Assembly (NCBI GenBank): GCA_017991275.1
Contig: JAGNMH010000359.1
Coordinates: 1 to 6,060 of the forward strand
Direction of reading: 5' to 3'
Length of the DNA: 6,060 nt
Source: Acidobacteriota bacterium
GTDB lineage: Bacteria > Acidobacteriota > Blastocatellia > RBC074
Made by a program: the position numbers and the translations under genes. The notes beneath the pieces were generated by a model. That model saw only the letters and a list, made by a program, of their open reading frames with translations. It made no database searches and was not told where the DNA came from. Below, piece by piece: positions 5,858 through 6,060 of the stretch. The stretch's first letter is position 1, and every line of letters begins with the position of its first letter.

Positions 5858-6060
5858 ATGAGCAATCCAGCTAGCGAAACTGCTTTGAAAGATTACTTAA
5901 TCGCAAACGACGAAAATTTTCGTCAACTTGTCAACGAGCATCATCAATATGATGCCAGACTGGGCGAGCTTTTGAAGCTTACTCATCCAAATGATGACGA
6001 GCAAATAGAAGAAGCTATTCTAAAAAAGAAGAAGCTTCTCTTGAAAGATCAGATGGAGGC
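5858..6060 (+). CDS. DUF465/YdcH-family small protein, 3' end beyond window
   Basis: The first 67 codons are open to the right edge; family members are usually about 70-80 residues, so only the last few are missing. The sequence is highly charged and helical: F-R-Q-L-V-N-E-H-H (21-29), Y-D-A-R-L-G-E-L (31-38), then a Lys-rich second helix with L-K-K-K-K (55-59) and L-K-D-Q-M (62-66). This is the DUF465 (YdcH-like) pattern of H...D..L..L followed by KK..LKD.(I/M), which folds as an antiparallel helical hairpin. There is no signal peptide or membrane segment. The molecular function of the family is not established. It has its own promoter and a strong ribosome binding site, so it is probably expressed independently of rimI, although it lies 120 bases downstream on the same strand. 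Confidence 0.85.
   Translation, partial: MSNPASETALKDYLIANDENFRQLVNEHHQYDARLGELLKLTHPNDDEQIEEAILKKKKLLLKDQME

Overview
The window holds six supportable protein-coding genes, four complete and two cut by the window edges. Most of it is housekeeping: a mutS mismatch-repair gene on the minus strand, diverging from a plus-strand tsaB-rimI pair and a small DUF465/YdcH-type gene. The left third carries two tandem minus-strand genes for phage-tail-collar (MdpB-like) proteins and about 780 bases with no convincing gene. There are no tRNA or rRNA genes, no CRISPR array, no transposase and no integrase. Base composition looks intermediate (near 50% GC by eye). The combination of tandem stand-alone collar proteins, mutS back to back with tsaB-rimI, and a DUF465 protein of this sequence style would fit an Acidobacteriota (Blastocatellia-like) genome. 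That placement is an impression from family resemblance and needs a database search.

Layout, left to right. At 1-379 (minus) is the N-terminal 126 residues of a collar protein that runs off the left edge. At 380-520 is a spacer whose left end repeats the 3' end of the next gene, possibly the scar of a third paralog. At 521-1018 (minus) is a complete 165-residue collar protein. At 1019-1794 is a long gap with several inverted and degenerate direct repeats, ending in a strong GC-rich hairpin 21 bases beyond the mutS stop codon. The hairpin's T-rich tail is on the plus strand, so it is oriented to stop rightward transcription, although no rightward gene is visible before it. At 1795-4494 (minus) is mutS, 899 residues, with a low-complexity insert of about 50 residues in the connector domain. 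A 100-base divergent promoter region separates it from tsaB (4595-5284) and rimI (5288-5737), which are 3 bases apart and clearly co-transcribed. A DUF465 gene (from 5858) with its own promoter and a near-ideal ribosome binding site runs off the right edge.

Functionally, tsaB and rimI form the familiar pairing of the tRNA t6A-modification scaffold with an N-alpha-acetyltransferase. mutS works independently in DNA repair. The collar proteins belong to a family first known from phage tail fibres but widespread as stand-alone bacterial genes of unclear role. No clearly new system is visible. The best leads are the possible collar-gene remnant, the structured and repeat-bearing 1019-1794 gap with its unassigned plus-strand terminator, and the almost leaderless tsaB promoter.
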